A stretch of DNA of 64,000 nucleotides from Gonatopus flavifemur (lineage: Eukaryota > Arthropoda > Insecta > Hymenoptera > Dryinidae), in assembly GCA_018340375.1 (NCBI GenBank), contig JAFFJZ010000008.1, positions 3,286,001-3,350,000 of the forward strand, written 5' to 3'. The notes beneath the pieces are model-generated. The model ran no database searches. It saw nothing but the letters and a program-made list of their open reading frames with translations, and was not told the DNA's origin. Positions 12,614 to 24,789 of the stretch are shown here, one piece after another. The first letter of the stretch is position 1. Each line of letters begins with the position of its first letter. The translations under genes were made by a program, and so were the position numbers.

Positions 12614-13013
12614 CCCAATCAGAATCCAACAACTGGCGCAGTACTGCGCCAGTACCAGCTAACACTGGCGGCGTACTGGCGGTCTGCACTGCAGCGGTAC
12701 TGGCATTTGTCTGAAATGATAACGCTTTTCCGTACTGGGTACTTGGTACTGGCACATTACTGGTAATCGGTAATGGTCTTCAGTACCGGCGCAATACGAC
12801 CAATCAGAATTCCACAACTAGCGATGTACTGCGCCAGTACCGGCTAAGACTGGCGGGGTACTGGTGGTCTGTACTGCAGCAGTACTGGCATTTGTCCGAA
12901 ATGATAACGCTCTTCCAAACTGGGTACGTGCTAGCCGACTCTTGGGGGCCCAATACTGGCACTGTACTTCGCCTGTTGTCAACATTGGCATACTTCGGTT
13001 TTTTCTGATTGGG
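12614..13013. mobile_element. TACTGGC-rich element with CCCAATCAGAA ends
   Basis: A 400-base, GC-richer element begins CCCAATCAGAA and ends TTCTGATTGGG, perfect 11-base inverted ends. Inside, two direct copies of about 190 bases (12614-12797 and 12798-13013) share TACTGCGCCAGTACC, GTACTGG, TACTGGCATTTGTC and GAAATGATAACGCT. Many copies of TACTGGC and GCCAGTA make it partly self-complementary. Diverged relatives lie at 33317-33781, 33900-34404 and 59148-59222. No protein was recognised. Confidence 0.8.
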
Positions 13014-13072
13014 TTGTAGTGCAGCACAGTTGTTCTCACGTTAGCCTGTCTCCAATTTCAGAATTCAAGACT

Positions 13073-13515
13073 CGTTAAGTTTTCGAGTTCTCGTGGATAC
13101 AGTGAATGCTTGAGGGATTTTTCACAGACACGTGAAATTTCACGTGTATTGGATTGAAAATTCGAGCCAGGCGAAATTTTTCACGTGCCTTCGTGTCTAA
13201 ACATTCAACACACGGGAAATTTGACCTGTCTGTAGGGAATCCCTCGAGAACTTACTGCCCAGATAGCAATTTAACCTTGCTGCAATGTTGTCGGGCAAGC
13301 TTGTGACAAGGTTGACATAAGCCTCCTAGTTGACACACGACAGAGGTCCAAGCTTACAAAACCCTTGCTGCAGAGTTGTAGCAGCCTTACACTGACAAGG
13401 TCGTGATAACAATTCAAAACCAATCGAATGACAAGTCTGGCAAGCTTATGACGAGCTTACATGTTATCTGGGTATATCCACGAGAATTTGAAAATCTCAC
13501 GTGTCTAGAATTTAA
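13073..13515. mobile_element. Outer palindromic element with CACGTG words, interrupted
   Basis: The left part (from GTTTTCGAGTTCTCGTGGAT at about 13079) pairs in inverse with sequence on both sides of an inserted MITE: GGAATCCCTCGAGAACTTACT before it and ATCCACGAGAATTTGAAAAT after it. The interior holds ACACGTGAAATTTCACGTGT and related words. Its exact outer limits are uncertain. Confidence 0.65.
13258..13472. mobile_element. CCCAGATA-family MITE, copy 1
   Basis: The 215-base element begins CCCAGATAGCA and ends TGTTATCTGGG. Internally it carries TTTAACCTTGCTGCAATGTT, CAAGCTTGTGACAAGGTTGA and CAATCGAATGACAAGTCTGG. The same words occur in the same order in copy 2 at 62997-63203. It is inserted within the palindrome at 13073-13515. 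Confidence 0.85.
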
Positions 13516-15320
13516 AAGTTAGACACAGGTTAGCGTGTCTCTAGACAGAGCCTTTTCTAATTAAGTGACATTTCCATTATCTTTTGTGAGCTATGACCAA
13601 TAAAATATCCCGATTATTAAAAATCGAGGATATATATGTTCGGAATCTTTGGATATCTCCGGTTTACAAATGAAAATTGCAATTCACACAAAGAAATTGC
13701 TCTCAGCATAGATGCGAGAACTCGAAAAACCAGTTTTTATCATTTCATCTCGTGGTATCTCCTAATTAAAGAATTCGCTCTCAATGTTTGTTATTTCGTG
13801 AAATTCTAAAGAATGTTTACAAAGTTCGGAAATTTGTAACTTCCCTTTCTTCCTTGTCTTGAATGTAAGCGTAAATGAGTCGAGTGATTATCAGTAGAAT
13901 TTCGTAACTAAGAAAGTTTCACGAAGAAAAACAGTTGGAGGAGTTGATGTATTACACGTATTGAGTTTGAATCTAAGAGTTTGTACATGGTGAGGGATTT
14001 GTGGTTGCACAGAAAATTGTGAACAAATGAACAAAACCCAGTCGAGAGAGTAACCGAAATGCCATTGTGAGAAGAAACAATAACTATTACTCTTTGAATG
14101 ATAACATTCACCAAAGAAAATGAGGATAAAATCTGTATGTTGAAATGGAACAGCGAAATTTTATATTTCAAATTCGGTGTTGAAAAATTATATCATCCTC
14201 TATAAGTGCACTTTATAAATTATCAAAATGAATGAATTTATGTGTACAAGAGATGTGGTATCGAGTAATATGGAATTCATCCTTTGAATGTAAAAAACTG
14301 ATTCGTCATTTCAACTTTGTGTTGAATTAAGGACACTCAAACATTGAGAGAAGTGAGTGAAATTTTTCGTCAACTTTTCTCATAAATGCCTTGATGAATT
14401 TGAATGAAAAATGGATGATAATTATATACACACTGAACAAAAAACCATCATTCTTCCTATGAAACTGTATGCAATTCGCAACGCATTGCCGTGGCAGCGA
14501 AGAGCATATCTCCCTCCAACGCGAAGCAAAAAAAGTTCGAATGAGAAAGAGGGCAAGCGTTATTATTAAGAGGTTGTACACTGTACATACCTGGGATGGA
14601 TGCTAGATACAGTTTTGGATTCCCTTGAGGTTTGGAAAATCACACCAGTTTGGGAAGAATTCATCAAGAGTTCAATTGGGATTCAAGATTATCATTTTTA
14701 ATAGTTATTTTTGAATTTACGTTCTGTGTGGATATTAAATGATCATGTTACTTAGGACAATCTTGTTGGTATAACACATCATACAACTCCAATAATGTAC
14801 CATAGAACTTTCGTATTATCAGCGAACAAGGGTACTGTTTCAATTATGGATTGTATGCAGAAATTTCCATTATTATGGATTCTATGGAATAGTTCTGGAA
14901 AATATGTGAGCAAACTAACGCAGATCGAATATTAGTGCCAAGCAGATAGCATGTCATATAATATTTGGGCCAGAATTTCTGGAATATTGATTGTGATAAT
15001 TCAATGAAATCTAGTAAAAATGATGACTCTTCATGTTAGAAATAAATCTGCCAAATGATTTTGCAAAAGTTATGAACAAGGTTTGAATGACGCAGTCGAT
15101 TTGGATGTACGAATACTGAAGTTGGAGAGGTTTGATCGATCCCCGTGCATTATTTTATGAGATACGAAAATATTTTTTCTACTTGTTTTTAAGTAAGTCG
15201 ATGTTATAGAAGTTTCAATCGTTTATACAAACGAAACTAAAATCAAAATCTACAAAATATGATGAATCATCGTTATTTATCTCCTCAAATTGACTTCTGG
15301 AAATTGAGAACATCTCCAGC
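13516..15320. other. No gene seen
   Basis: AT-rich, without supportable exons. Frames on the minus strand at 13908-14171 and 14327-14581 have no recognisable domain. Confidence 0.5.
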
Positions 15321-15588
15321 CAGCACAAATGATCAATTTGAATTTATAAAAACTTCCTAAAAACCTCTTGGATGGTCCCCCTTATGCTAATCAATATCTA
15401 TTCATTATGAATATTTTCAATTCAAAATGAAAACGTATCGAATGCCCATGAATTTATTAGGAAATCTCGATATGAATTGTTCCTGAACATTAAGTTGTTC
15501 ATCAAGAGTTCATTTTGAATTCAAAATATTCATAATGAATACATATTGACCAGCATAACGGGAACTCTCTGCAGGAACTCTTGTGCTG
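15321..15588. mobile_element. CAGCACAA-family MITE, copy 2
   Basis: The element begins CAGCACAAATGATCAATTTG and ends AACTCTTGTGCTG. The internal inverted words are ATGAATATTTTCAATTCAAA and TTGAATTCAAAATATTCATA, and the typical AGCATAACGGGAACTCT lies near the right end. It is 268 bases long with no protein. Confidence 0.85.
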
Positions 15589-17589
15589 CGAGATTTTAGG
15601 TCTATAACTGAGGATGGGTATGAGGATTTCGTTGTTCGATTATTAATTCGTTTCAATAACCGATTCAACCTCCAGCAACATGTAAATTGATTGTTATCAA
15701 TATTTTCCGCCTTAGAAAAATCTAAAAAAAAAAACAAATCCTGATTAATGAGACTTCACCTCAAACGATGATGTTGAAAACATTTGTGAAAATTAATCAC
15801 AAATCAGTAAATGTTTTATCTAAACTGATAATGATGTTTTCCATGCTTTGTATGAGAAAAATGGTGGGGAAGATCGAATTACGAAACACTTCCAGCAACA
15901 GAGTTGTTCAACTCAACCTGGCCTTGCTTCCAAAATTCTCATTCAATCTGATGTTGAAGGGGATACTAGCGCCAGGACTTCAGCCAAATCTTTCGTGTAA
16001 GATTTTAAAGAGCGATATTTTGAAAATATGAAGAGATGTTGAAGAAATCTCACACGAAAAATTTGTCTAATGTCCCGGCGTTAGTATCGCTTAAATGATC
16101 CGTATAACAAAACCCCTACTTCTCCACCTAGGACTTCGGTGGAATGTATCCATCCCCTCTCTGTTTCATCAATGGAAATTTTCCATTATTCTTAAAGGTC
16201 CCATTCCTCTATCAATGTTTCACCTTCATTTTAGCGAAGTGAAAGATCGATGGTTGCGATAGGTGGGGATATGCTTTACATAATATTAAGTAAAAGTTTC
16301 TAATTATAAACATTAGTGAATGAACTTACGATTATCATAAAGAAACTCGTTTGACAGGCTCATTTCCAACATAAAGAGCTATAATCTCGGCTACATTTCA
16401 TCCTCAGCGTGTATGAACTCTGGCCCACTCTGGTCCAATCTTAGGCCCATATTGGCAGGATGGAGCCCATGCTGGGCCGGGATGGGCTCCATAGTATATA
16501 CATGCTAGGGGTTGGGTTACACAGGTTGACAAAAAAATTTCATCTCAGGTGCCCGAGGTTTGGTAACTGATTCGGAGTGTTTTGGTGCGTTGAATATGAA
16601 ACGAATATCCGATTTCTTGCATTAGCTCACTTTCGGTCTTCTTTGTTACATAATTTTCATATATAATCTAGATAAATAATGCATTTAATATATAAAAGAT
16701 TATGAAAAACGAGCTAATCCAACACATGGGCTGTTGTTTTCGTACTCAGTACCTTAAAATTACTTCGAATCCGCTCTCAAACTTTAGGCACCAGAATGGC
16801 TGTTGGCCAGTGTTATGGAAAAAAATTGATCCGTGCCGATTCAATGAATTCTGATCCGGTTTTTTAGTGTTCTGAATCCATGAGATTTCATTTAATATCT
16901 TTCCGCGGAAAGGGAGTACTTATGGAAGAGTCATAACAAAATCCTCCAATAATTGAGGTGGAATGTCTTGAGATGCATTGGAGTTGTATTGAGAATTTAT
17001 ATGGATCCCTCGATCAATCAATAAGCAATAGTTTGTATCAAATAAACTTTTATTAACCAATAATTATTCCATATAATTGAACATATAATTGTGTTCAAAA
17101 TTGTAGTATAGAATGAGTCAAAAATGTTGAAAAATTGCATAATGGATACAATTCTGTATTTTACAAGGAATTTATTAATACACTTCCAGTCTTTTACACG
17201 AATATTCTTGTGTTGGTATACATATATCCTGTCTGAAGCATGTTTTTGATCTAGTGCATTAATCTTGCTAGGATAACGGAGCAATTACTGGATACTATTC
17301 GTGTATAAGAAGCATGGCGGAGTAACGAAAAGAGCTGTTTCGTATATACTATGTGTACACGTTCATACATTTATGTATATACATATATAAATATATGTAC
17401 ACGAAATTAACTGGGCATTTGCGCAAGGGAACAGTTTTATGGGTATATTTCTCACATATACGGGGTGTTCCAGAACAAACTTCGCGCTTTTCACCAGCGT
17501 GATGAAACTGAATCACCTCTCCCTTCAACATTTTTCGATCCGAAGCTTATTTTCAGGGTTGATTTCGACCAATTACGTGGATGCCACAA
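15589..17589. other. No gene seen
   Basis: No exon is supported. A short GC-rich TGGGCC patch at 16428-16496 is listed separately; the rest is AT-rich and unremarkable. Confidence 0.5.
16428..16496. repeat. TGGGCC-rich patch
   Basis: GGCCCA, TGGGCC and GAGCCCAT words recur over about 70 bases and are partly self-complementary. They resemble the words in the larger element at 42104-42673 and the patch at 52485-52625. It may be a fragment of that family. Confidence 0.5.
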
Positions 17590-17890
17590 ACACGGAAAGA
17601 CCGGGTCTATTAAAATTTAGGAAGAATTTATCAACGTTTGGAAAAATGACTGTGGATATAGGGAAAAAGAGGAGCGCTGAAAAATATTCGTAGGGAGTCT
17701 ACCAAAAATTCGTAGTCAAAATATCAGCAGTTGATAGTCTCATTGGTATTTTTTACAGTGAAACTATCAATTGTTAATACATCGACTGTGAATTTTTAGT
17801 AGATTCACTACGAATATTTCCCAGCGATCCTCGTTTTCCCTAAATTGACAGTCATTTTTCTAAATATTAATAGACCCGGTCTTTCCGTGT
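17590..17890. mobile_element. CACGG-ended MITE with GACCGGGTC arms
   Basis: The element begins ACACGGAAAGACCGGGTCTA and ends TAGACCCGGTCTTTCCGTGT. The interior is largely self-complementary, with AAAATGACTGT opposite ACAGTCATTTT and ATATTCGTAG opposite CTACGAATAT. It is about 301 bases with no protein. A right-half relative lies at 55548-55716. Confidence 0.85.
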
Positions 17891-20800
17891 GACTACACCA
17901 AGAAAAATGAGGAGTAACCGCTATTCCAATCGCGGTGGCTTTCGCTCCAGCATCCAATCAGTATATGAGTGACTATTTTCGGAGTAGAAGTTACTCCATT
18001 GGAGTACTTCTTACCAATTTTCAAGAAAGATTTCCTTTGTAAGGAGTGAGCCATACTGAAAATACCGTAGGAGCTGCCAAAAAATGTTGACCAATTGTAT
18101 GGGGTAAAATATACCCATATTTTTCTTCGTGTATATTATTTGATTATTGGCATAGTAATATCCTTGCCACCTGAATGGTCAATTCATACACTCCTGAATG
18201 CGTATCACTTTTTCGACTCCATAGAGTTGCAAATTGAAATTTTTTATTTTCAATATACTATAATCTCAAATGTAAGTATCCAAATGGGATTTCAATCCAC
18301 CTTGATGGGTTGAGACTTCCCACAGGATTTTATGAAAAATGATCCGAAATTATTGTTCATAACACTTGGTGAATGAACTGTTCATTTGCATTGGCCACCC
18401 TAGTAAAAATTTTTATTTCAGTTCGACAAACGAGCTTGGCGCGGACGTTTTGTGTTCTTGTAAGGTACTACTGCAGGCGAAGCGCGGGTGCATCACGTCT
18501 ACAACAATTCCGCACCTGGTCCGTTTGGCGATCCAGGAATACAAATTTTTACTCGGGCACTTCGTAAAAACGGGAACATTCATGAGATTCATTTTCAAGG
18601 AAAAAAAAATAGATTGCCATGATTATAAAATCCAAACCAATGATTGCAAATTCCAAACGAATTCCATAATTATTTCTGTTTACTTTTGAAAAGAAAATCT
18701 CACAGGCGTAACCATTTTCGAAGATTGGTCCAGATTCCGAATCGCACATGTATAATCCAGGCATTTGAATTCCTTTTACAAGCGAGAGATATTTAATTCA
18801 CAGAATACTGTCTGTCTGAATTCATAATTCTCAACATTTCACTTCAAGAGAAGGTCTTGAAAAGATCGATACGAATGATATCACAAAATTATTTCAGTAT
18901 CAATTTCACGATATTAAAATACCCATCGTCACACATCCCATGGATCGTGGAAATTTTCGAAAATTTATGCAACAAAAATTTATATGAGGATATGAAGTTA
19001 AATGTATTATATACATATTTCATGATATAATGTTCTTTTGCGTGAGAATTGTTGAGAATAATATTTCATCCGGGTATTTTTCGAACGAATTTATTTTAAC
19101 TTCGTTTTCTTATATAAATTTCAGTTAAATAAATCTCTCAAAATTCCCACGTACATGGTACGTGTAACGAGGTGTATTTTAATATCGTTAAATTGATAGG
19201 ACAATGATTTTTCGATATCGATTTTCGTCTAATCTGTTCATGAATTTCACATGGGTGAAGATTATAAACTCAGACGAACAAAAGCTCATAAATTGAATAT
19301 TCTTCTTTTACAAAAATAATTCTAAGCGTTCGATTTTTGTGTTACAGGGTACATAAGAATAATACTTTAGGATATTTCGATAGTTTCAGAACGATATCAA
19401 TCCGCATTCTCATTTATATGGAAAATTTGAATCTAAAGTTATGAAATTTCAAACTTCTTGATTAATGTAAATAACCGAGACCTACAATCACCTCATATAG
19501 GAATAGATATAATCTGAACGTATGCCAACTTTTCGGAGTCAATTTATTTCACCTATGTGTTGCCTGTATTAAACTTCCTCCCTTGATCACTTAGTATGAA
19601 AATTCAAATTAATACGGTCAACATGAAAATGATTCAAGTTTATGACTCTATGTATTTTCACAACAATGTCCAGAAAGATAGCTTTAGCCTCATAATTTTT
19701 GATAATAAATTCCCTCTTCAGTATCGTATGAATTTTGCTGTTCACATTATTAAAGCGGATCCATTTGGATTGTAGAGCTCGAACGAGAACGAACGTGTTA
19801 TAAAAATCATACATCTTTCATCCCATTTCTCCATCGATTCAACATGTTTTTTACGAAACTTAAGAAGGAAGTGAAATTTCCGACATTGCCTTTTTTTGAC
19901 AAAGCATTTCGCTATGGAAGAATAAGGAGAAAGAGTGAGAAGAAAATAACTGGATTTGTCACATCAAGGTATATGAAGTTTCTACACGATAAGAAATACA
20001 AGTTCAACTTTTACAAACCTATCCGAAGTTGGCAACTTTTTGTTCATCTTTTCTGCCCAGTTCTGGTCAGAGTTCAACAAAGAAGATCCTAGGACGATTG
20101 TTTTTAAAATAAATGTGGTGTTCGCCTTGAACTTCTAAAGTCTCTCAACGATTGTTTGGCGTTTTATTCAACGTACAGAAACATTCAGTCAATGGCGTTG
20201 TGGGTAAAGACCAAAACGGAAACAGCTATTCAACCAGATACAGCCGGACATCGAGAAAGACCGACAAATCGAGAATATCTCGAACTTTAAAAGTAGAATT
20301 GTCTTTCTTGCCACCCGGAAGCCGGCTGGACAAGTCGAGAAAAACACCTAACAGAAAATCGTCCTCTGTGAGATATACGAATCGTCGCCATCATTGTCTT
20401 CATCGGGCGGACAAAAAAGTCCAAGGTGTTTCTGAGTCCATCCTTTACACAAAAGCTCTTCTCTTCCTCATTCACCCAAACCCTTGTCTGTGGTCGACGA
20501 AGAAACTATATAGTAAAATAAGTTTTCTCCACTCAACTGTCGAAGGAGAAAAAGTTACTACCCTCAACAATTAGATATATATATATACATCGGTTACAAA
20601 CCTCACAGCGACTCGAACATCGAATTCTTTTCTTTTGTTGAACCTAATCACTGTGTTTTATCTCTTTAATCTGATGTGTTTCTCTTGTTTAAAAACCATG
20701 AATCGTGAAAAACTCTGCAATGATTTGTCAAGATATACAAGCAGTTTTTCTCAGGACATTTTCTGTGCTGTTTTCACGAGAAAAATCACATAGTTGGTGT

Positions 20801-20925
20801 AATCAAATACTAGTCACAGCAGCAAAATAATGTATTCATATATCAAACAGTTAGACTTTTATTTAAATCAACGCATTTTGTTTAGTTGATTAGATTCAGT
20901 TGGATTGAGTAAAACTTTCACTTCT
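17891..20925. other. No confident gene
   Basis: Two segments stand out. 18410-18600 is listed separately. A plus-strand frame at 20152-20574 (140 codons, rich in S, R and K) shows no recognised domain, and the opposite strand is also open over part of it. The remainder is AT-rich non-coding sequence. Confidence 0.45.
18410..18600 (+). other. Doubtful protein relic, GC-richer patch
   Basis: A GC-richer patch contains overlapping plus-strand frames and one minus-strand frame. Plus-strand pieces such as LAIQEYKFLLGHFVKTGTF weakly recall the C-terminal part of DNA-binding domains found beside insect transposases, but only if frames are mixed. This is a guess from general shape, and it may equally be unique host sequence. 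Confidence 0.2.
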
Positions 20926-21140
20926 CACATAGCACACAATGTGTCAGCAATATTCCCAGAATATTACACATGTCTCATTTGAAATATTCTGTTTGAAATA
21001 GTTTTGAAATGCTATTTCGTGTAACATATTCTGACAATCTCCCAATTGAAACATTGTATATTTGATATTTTGCAATGTTCTCAGAATGAGAAATGTGTCA
21101 ATTTCGTCGCAAATGAAATATTGTGAGAATATTCTAATAG
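20926..21140. mobile_element. CCCACATAGCAC-family element, diverged
   Basis: The segment starts CACATAGCACACAATGTGTC and continues with CAGCAATATTCCCAGAATAT, the family's typical words. TTCTCAGAATGAGAAATGTG recurs later. A clean right end was not found, so it is probably truncated or much diverged. Relatives are at 23120-23328 and 28261-28376. Confidence 0.6.
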
Positions 21141-21155
21141 TGATATCCTATATTT

Positions 21156-22407
21156 AACCCATTAATGCCGATTGCGAAACTGCTTGGCCTACGGAAGAAG
21201 TAACTATCGGAAATAGGATATCTAGTTGGAGGATAAACATTCGCATAAAGACAAATTTTTCACAATTTGTTTGAACAATTATTGTGTAAACAATTTGTTG
21301 GGAATATCAATTTACGTGAACCAAAAACCCCGGAATCGTATTCTACAGGAAATTTCATACAGGAAACAATGGTTCGGAAAATTTTTAGCCATCGCAATTG
21401 TTGTGGATAAGAATTATAAACAATTTTGAATTCTTCATACACGTTGGTGCCCACGGCGAAACTCCCGGCTCACGGAAGAAGTGATTATTGGAAATAGGAT
21501 ATCTAGTTGGAAGATAAACATCCGCAGGGAAAATTTTTCCTGCAAGTTGTTTCAATAACTATTTTTCAATCGATTTGTGGAAAATATCAATTCTCGTTGA
21601 TGAAAATCCCGGAATTATATTCTACGACAAATTTCATGTAAGAATCTGTGGTTCGGAAGATTTTTGGCCATCGCGATTGTTGTGAATGAAAAGTATAAAC
21701 GATTTCGAATTCCTCATCGCCGTTTGCGCCCACAGCGAAAAGTAACTCGTTGAATCAGAATATTTTATTGGATAGGAAAATTGATTGAACGAGGAAATAT
21801 CATACAACAGGAGAAGATCAAAATATAAGTGTTGAGAATAATTTTTAGTGAAAAAAGGCCTCAATCTGATTTTTTATGTAAAACAATCGCGAGGGCTAAC
21901 AATTTTCTGAACTATCGATTTTTGCATGAAATTTTCCGTAGAATACGCTTCCGGGGTTTTCATTCACGTGAATTGAGATTTTTCAACAAATTGTTGAACC
22001 AATAATTGTCTAAAAAAATTATAAACAATTTTTGTTCATGCGGATGTTCATCTCCCAACTAGATATCCTATTTCCAATAATTACTTCTTCTGTTGTCCGA
22101 GCAGTTTTGCCATGGACAACAACTAGCATGAAAAATTCGAAATTGTTTATAAGTTTCATCTACAACAATTGCGATGGCCAAAAATTCTCCGACCCACCAT
22201 TCCTTGCATGCCATTTCCCGCAGAATACAATTCCGGGGTTTTCATTTACCTAAATTGGTATTTCCAACGAATTGTTTGAACAACAATTGTTTAAGCAAAT
22301 TGTAAAAATTTTCTTTCCTGTGGATGTTTATCCTCCAACTGGATATCCTTTTTCCAATAGTCACATTTCCGCAGGCCAAACAGTTCCACTATGGACATTA
22401 ATGAGTT
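21156..22407. mobile_element. Four-unit foldback element
   Basis: Four related units of 250-290 bases are arranged as two direct copies (about 21156-21445 and 21446-21740), a central segment (21741-21874), then two inverted copies (about 21875-22120 and 22121-22407). Each carries AGGATATCTAGTTGG or its reverse, CCCCGGAAT or CCGGAAT with its reverse, and an AACAATTGTT-like segment. The outermost ends AACCCATTAATG and CATTAATGAGTT are inverted copies. Arms made of tandem units are typical of foldback transposons. No transposase is visible in the short centre, so it is non-autonomous or decayed. Confidence 0.85.
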
Positions 22408-22864
22408 GAGAAATATAAAAGTAAAGAAAGAACGTGATTTCAAAAGATTGTCAATCTATTAGTTTATATTGCACAGAAACGGATTTTCCAAAAATTGTTC
22501 AGTGACCCGCACCAATATTCGATAAAATATATAAGTTGACTACGAAAAAAACGTTTTCTTTCGTCTCAGAAAATTCTTAGTGATTTAGTTTACAATGATT
22601 TGAAGGAACTGACGATCTACATTCAGAGTATCATTTGAAATGTATGAAAATTGCTTGCGATCAATTATTTATCACTCTCTCTCTTTCTCGCTCTCTCTCT
22701 CTGACGATTCAAAAATTTTCATCGATCTGATCCAACACTTCATAAAATTTACAAGTCGAAGTCGAAAAAAACCTTCCTTCACGCCTTATTTATTTTCCAT
22801 TTCAGAAGATTCTAAACCGATTGGTCTATATCTTACAGAAACGAATTTTTCAAATTCTCATCAC
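22408..22864. other. No gene seen
   Basis: AT-rich, with a CT microsatellite (22675-22703). No exon is supported. Confidence 0.5.
22675..22703 (+). repeat. CT microsatellite
   Basis: Imperfect run of CTCTCT interrupted once by TTCTCG. Confidence 0.85.
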
Positions 22865-22985
22865 GATGATTACAATAAATGGCACTCTGAGAGGATTGTT
22901 GTCATCTCGGAGATTCGCTGATGTAACAGAGGCTTTGACTCTCACTCGCAGGGCCCACGTTCAATTCCCACTGGGGGGGGGCTTC
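22865..22985 (+). repeat. Possible tRNA-derived SINE head
   Basis: GTTCAATTCC (22954-22963, within CCCACGTTCAATTCCCACTG) fits the B box of a tRNA promoter, and an A-box-like TGGCACTCTGAGAGG lies upstream. A cloverleaf could not be folded convincingly by eye, and the spacing between the two boxes is longer than in a normal tRNA. A run of G follows. A SINE relic is plausible, but a chance match cannot be excluded. Confidence 0.25.
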
Positions 22986-23119
22986 CTCATAATCGACTTC
23001 CAATGTAGGTAGGTTTTCTTCTACAAAAATTCTTCCTGGTGAATCTCATCCAACATTTGTGGAGGTAAACTTTGAAGAAATTTTGTTCCGACCAAAAGGA
23101 TTATTTTGTGAATTTGTTA

Positions 23120-23328
23120 ATATACGTAATTTTTGAATTTTTCTCGGTATGGAATATCGCTGAAATGATCTCAGCAATATTTCAAAATATCTCCGGAATA
23201 TTGCAAAGTAGGTGACATGAGACATTGTGGAGATATTCTGACAATATCTCTGAGATGATCTCCAAAAGATTGCGAATTCCAAATGTAATAATCTGGAGAT
23301 ATTGCTAGAATATTTGGTGCTATGTGGG
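23120..23328. mobile_element. CCCACATAGCAC-family element, right end intact
   Basis: The right end reads TATTTGGTGCTATGTGGG, the reverse of the family's CCCACATAGCAC start. The interior repeats CTCAGCAATATT, ATATCTCCGGAATATT and GAGATATTCTGACAATATCT, which are partly self-complementary. The left boundary is unclear. Confidence 0.6.
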
Positions 23329-23879
23329 CACAAATAAATATTCAAGCATTGTGAGAATCACATATTTCAATTGAATCAAAATGTTATTTCAACTAAATTA
23401 TTTAGTTGATAAAATATGATTGTACTGGAATATTGCGAGTTATTGAAAATCAAATATCTGGTAGGAATCACTGAACAACCTCACTAGAAATGACTCCAGT
23501 AATTTTCGAAGTTATCACAAGGCCTTGCTAGGCTTTGGAAGTCCCGCACAAGGGCATCGTAGGGTCTTTCAAGGCTTAGAGAATAACCAGAGTGGTTTCT
23601 ACTGATTGGTGTATCTTCGTATAGACGACAATATGTTTTGTCGGTTACATGAGAAATAACCAATCATTGGATTGGGCTATTTTTACCTGGCCACACTGTT
23701 CAATAGTTGTATTCAAATATAGGCATGCTGGTTGATTGGGTCATTTGGTTGTCTAGCAGTTTTCTCTTACCAATTCGCGTTTCCTGACAATAATGAACAT
23801 TAACTAGCAATGCTTTCTGTTGCCGTCATTACAGAAAAGAATCAACAAATTCATCTATCATTTGAAATGGATTTCAGAA
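23329..23879. other. No gene seen
   Basis: AT-rich, no exon or clear repeat end. Confidence 0.5.
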
Positions 23880-24120
23880 TTTTGAATTCACAAAAACTTC
23901 TGAAAGAACTTCTTGAACAGTCCCCGTTATGACAGTAAAAATGAATTCAATATGAACTCAATGAATTCCAAATGCATACATGTTGAATGCCTGAATAGTT
24001 CTTTATGAATTCGTGATATGAATTCTTTCTGGAGATTAAATTATTCATCAAGAGTTCATTTTGAATTCGAACTATTCATAATTAATTCATGTTCACTGTC
24101 ATAACGGGAGCTCTTGATAA
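23880..24120. mobile_element. CAGCACAA-family MITE, copy 3 (ends decayed)
   Basis: The middle matches the other copies: CCCCGTTATGACAGTAAAAA, TGAATTCTTTCTGGAG, CATTTTGAATTCGAACTATT and TGTTCACTGTCATAACGGGA. The terminal CAGCACAA words are not recognisable. It is closest to the copy at 58693-58962, which shares the CACTGTCATAACGG arm. Confidence 0.75.
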
Positions 24121-24789
24121 CATTTGAACAGAATCCGAGGGATTGTTTCTTCAACATTTCAAACTTTTGTTGAGAATCTACTGCTTTCCCAACAATACAC
24201 TGAAAAAATATGTGATGCTGATAACAATGGTGTAATGATTACAATCAAAAATTGGCTGTCATACCTATATTATAACCTCCATTTCGTTTTGACAGCAATT
24301 CTATTGTTTTCAACCCCCTATATTTTCCTTTCAGTGTCTTAGAAATAAGATAAAAACAGAATTGAATTCGAATTGGAATTAAAAATATTTTAATTTAAGC
24401 GATGACAATATCATTTGTAATATAAAAGGAAACAGTTTGCTATTGTAGACTTTGATGTAAATTGATTGGCGAGGGTACTGAAAACACAATCTTTCAGAGC
24501 GTAACAAAATTCTAGTGCGAATCGGGGCAAACAATCATGTTGGCGCATCCAAACGAGTAAACTTTGGTTGGTAAAGTTTACACAATTTAATTTGTAGAAT
24601 AACAGGAGAAGAGCTTGAAAAATAAATTCCGCCGACTGCAAGTGGAATGTTTTTGTAATTATAAAAAACGATTGATGTTCTCATCTATTTGAGATGATAT
24701 CAAACAAAAATGAGCATACCATTTTGCATCTAAAGATGTATAAACTCTACATCAGAGAACTTGAATTGGTCGATTAATTTTATTGACTC
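24121..24789. other. No gene seen
   Basis: AT-rich, no supportable exon. Confidence 0.5.

Noticed and set aside
20152..20574. 140-codon plus-strand frame as a gene
   Set aside because: No recognised domain, and an overlapping open frame on the opposite strand; composition alone could explain it.
22865..22985. Functional tRNA gene
   Set aside because: A B-box-like word is present, but no cloverleaf could be folded and box spacing does not fit a tRNA.
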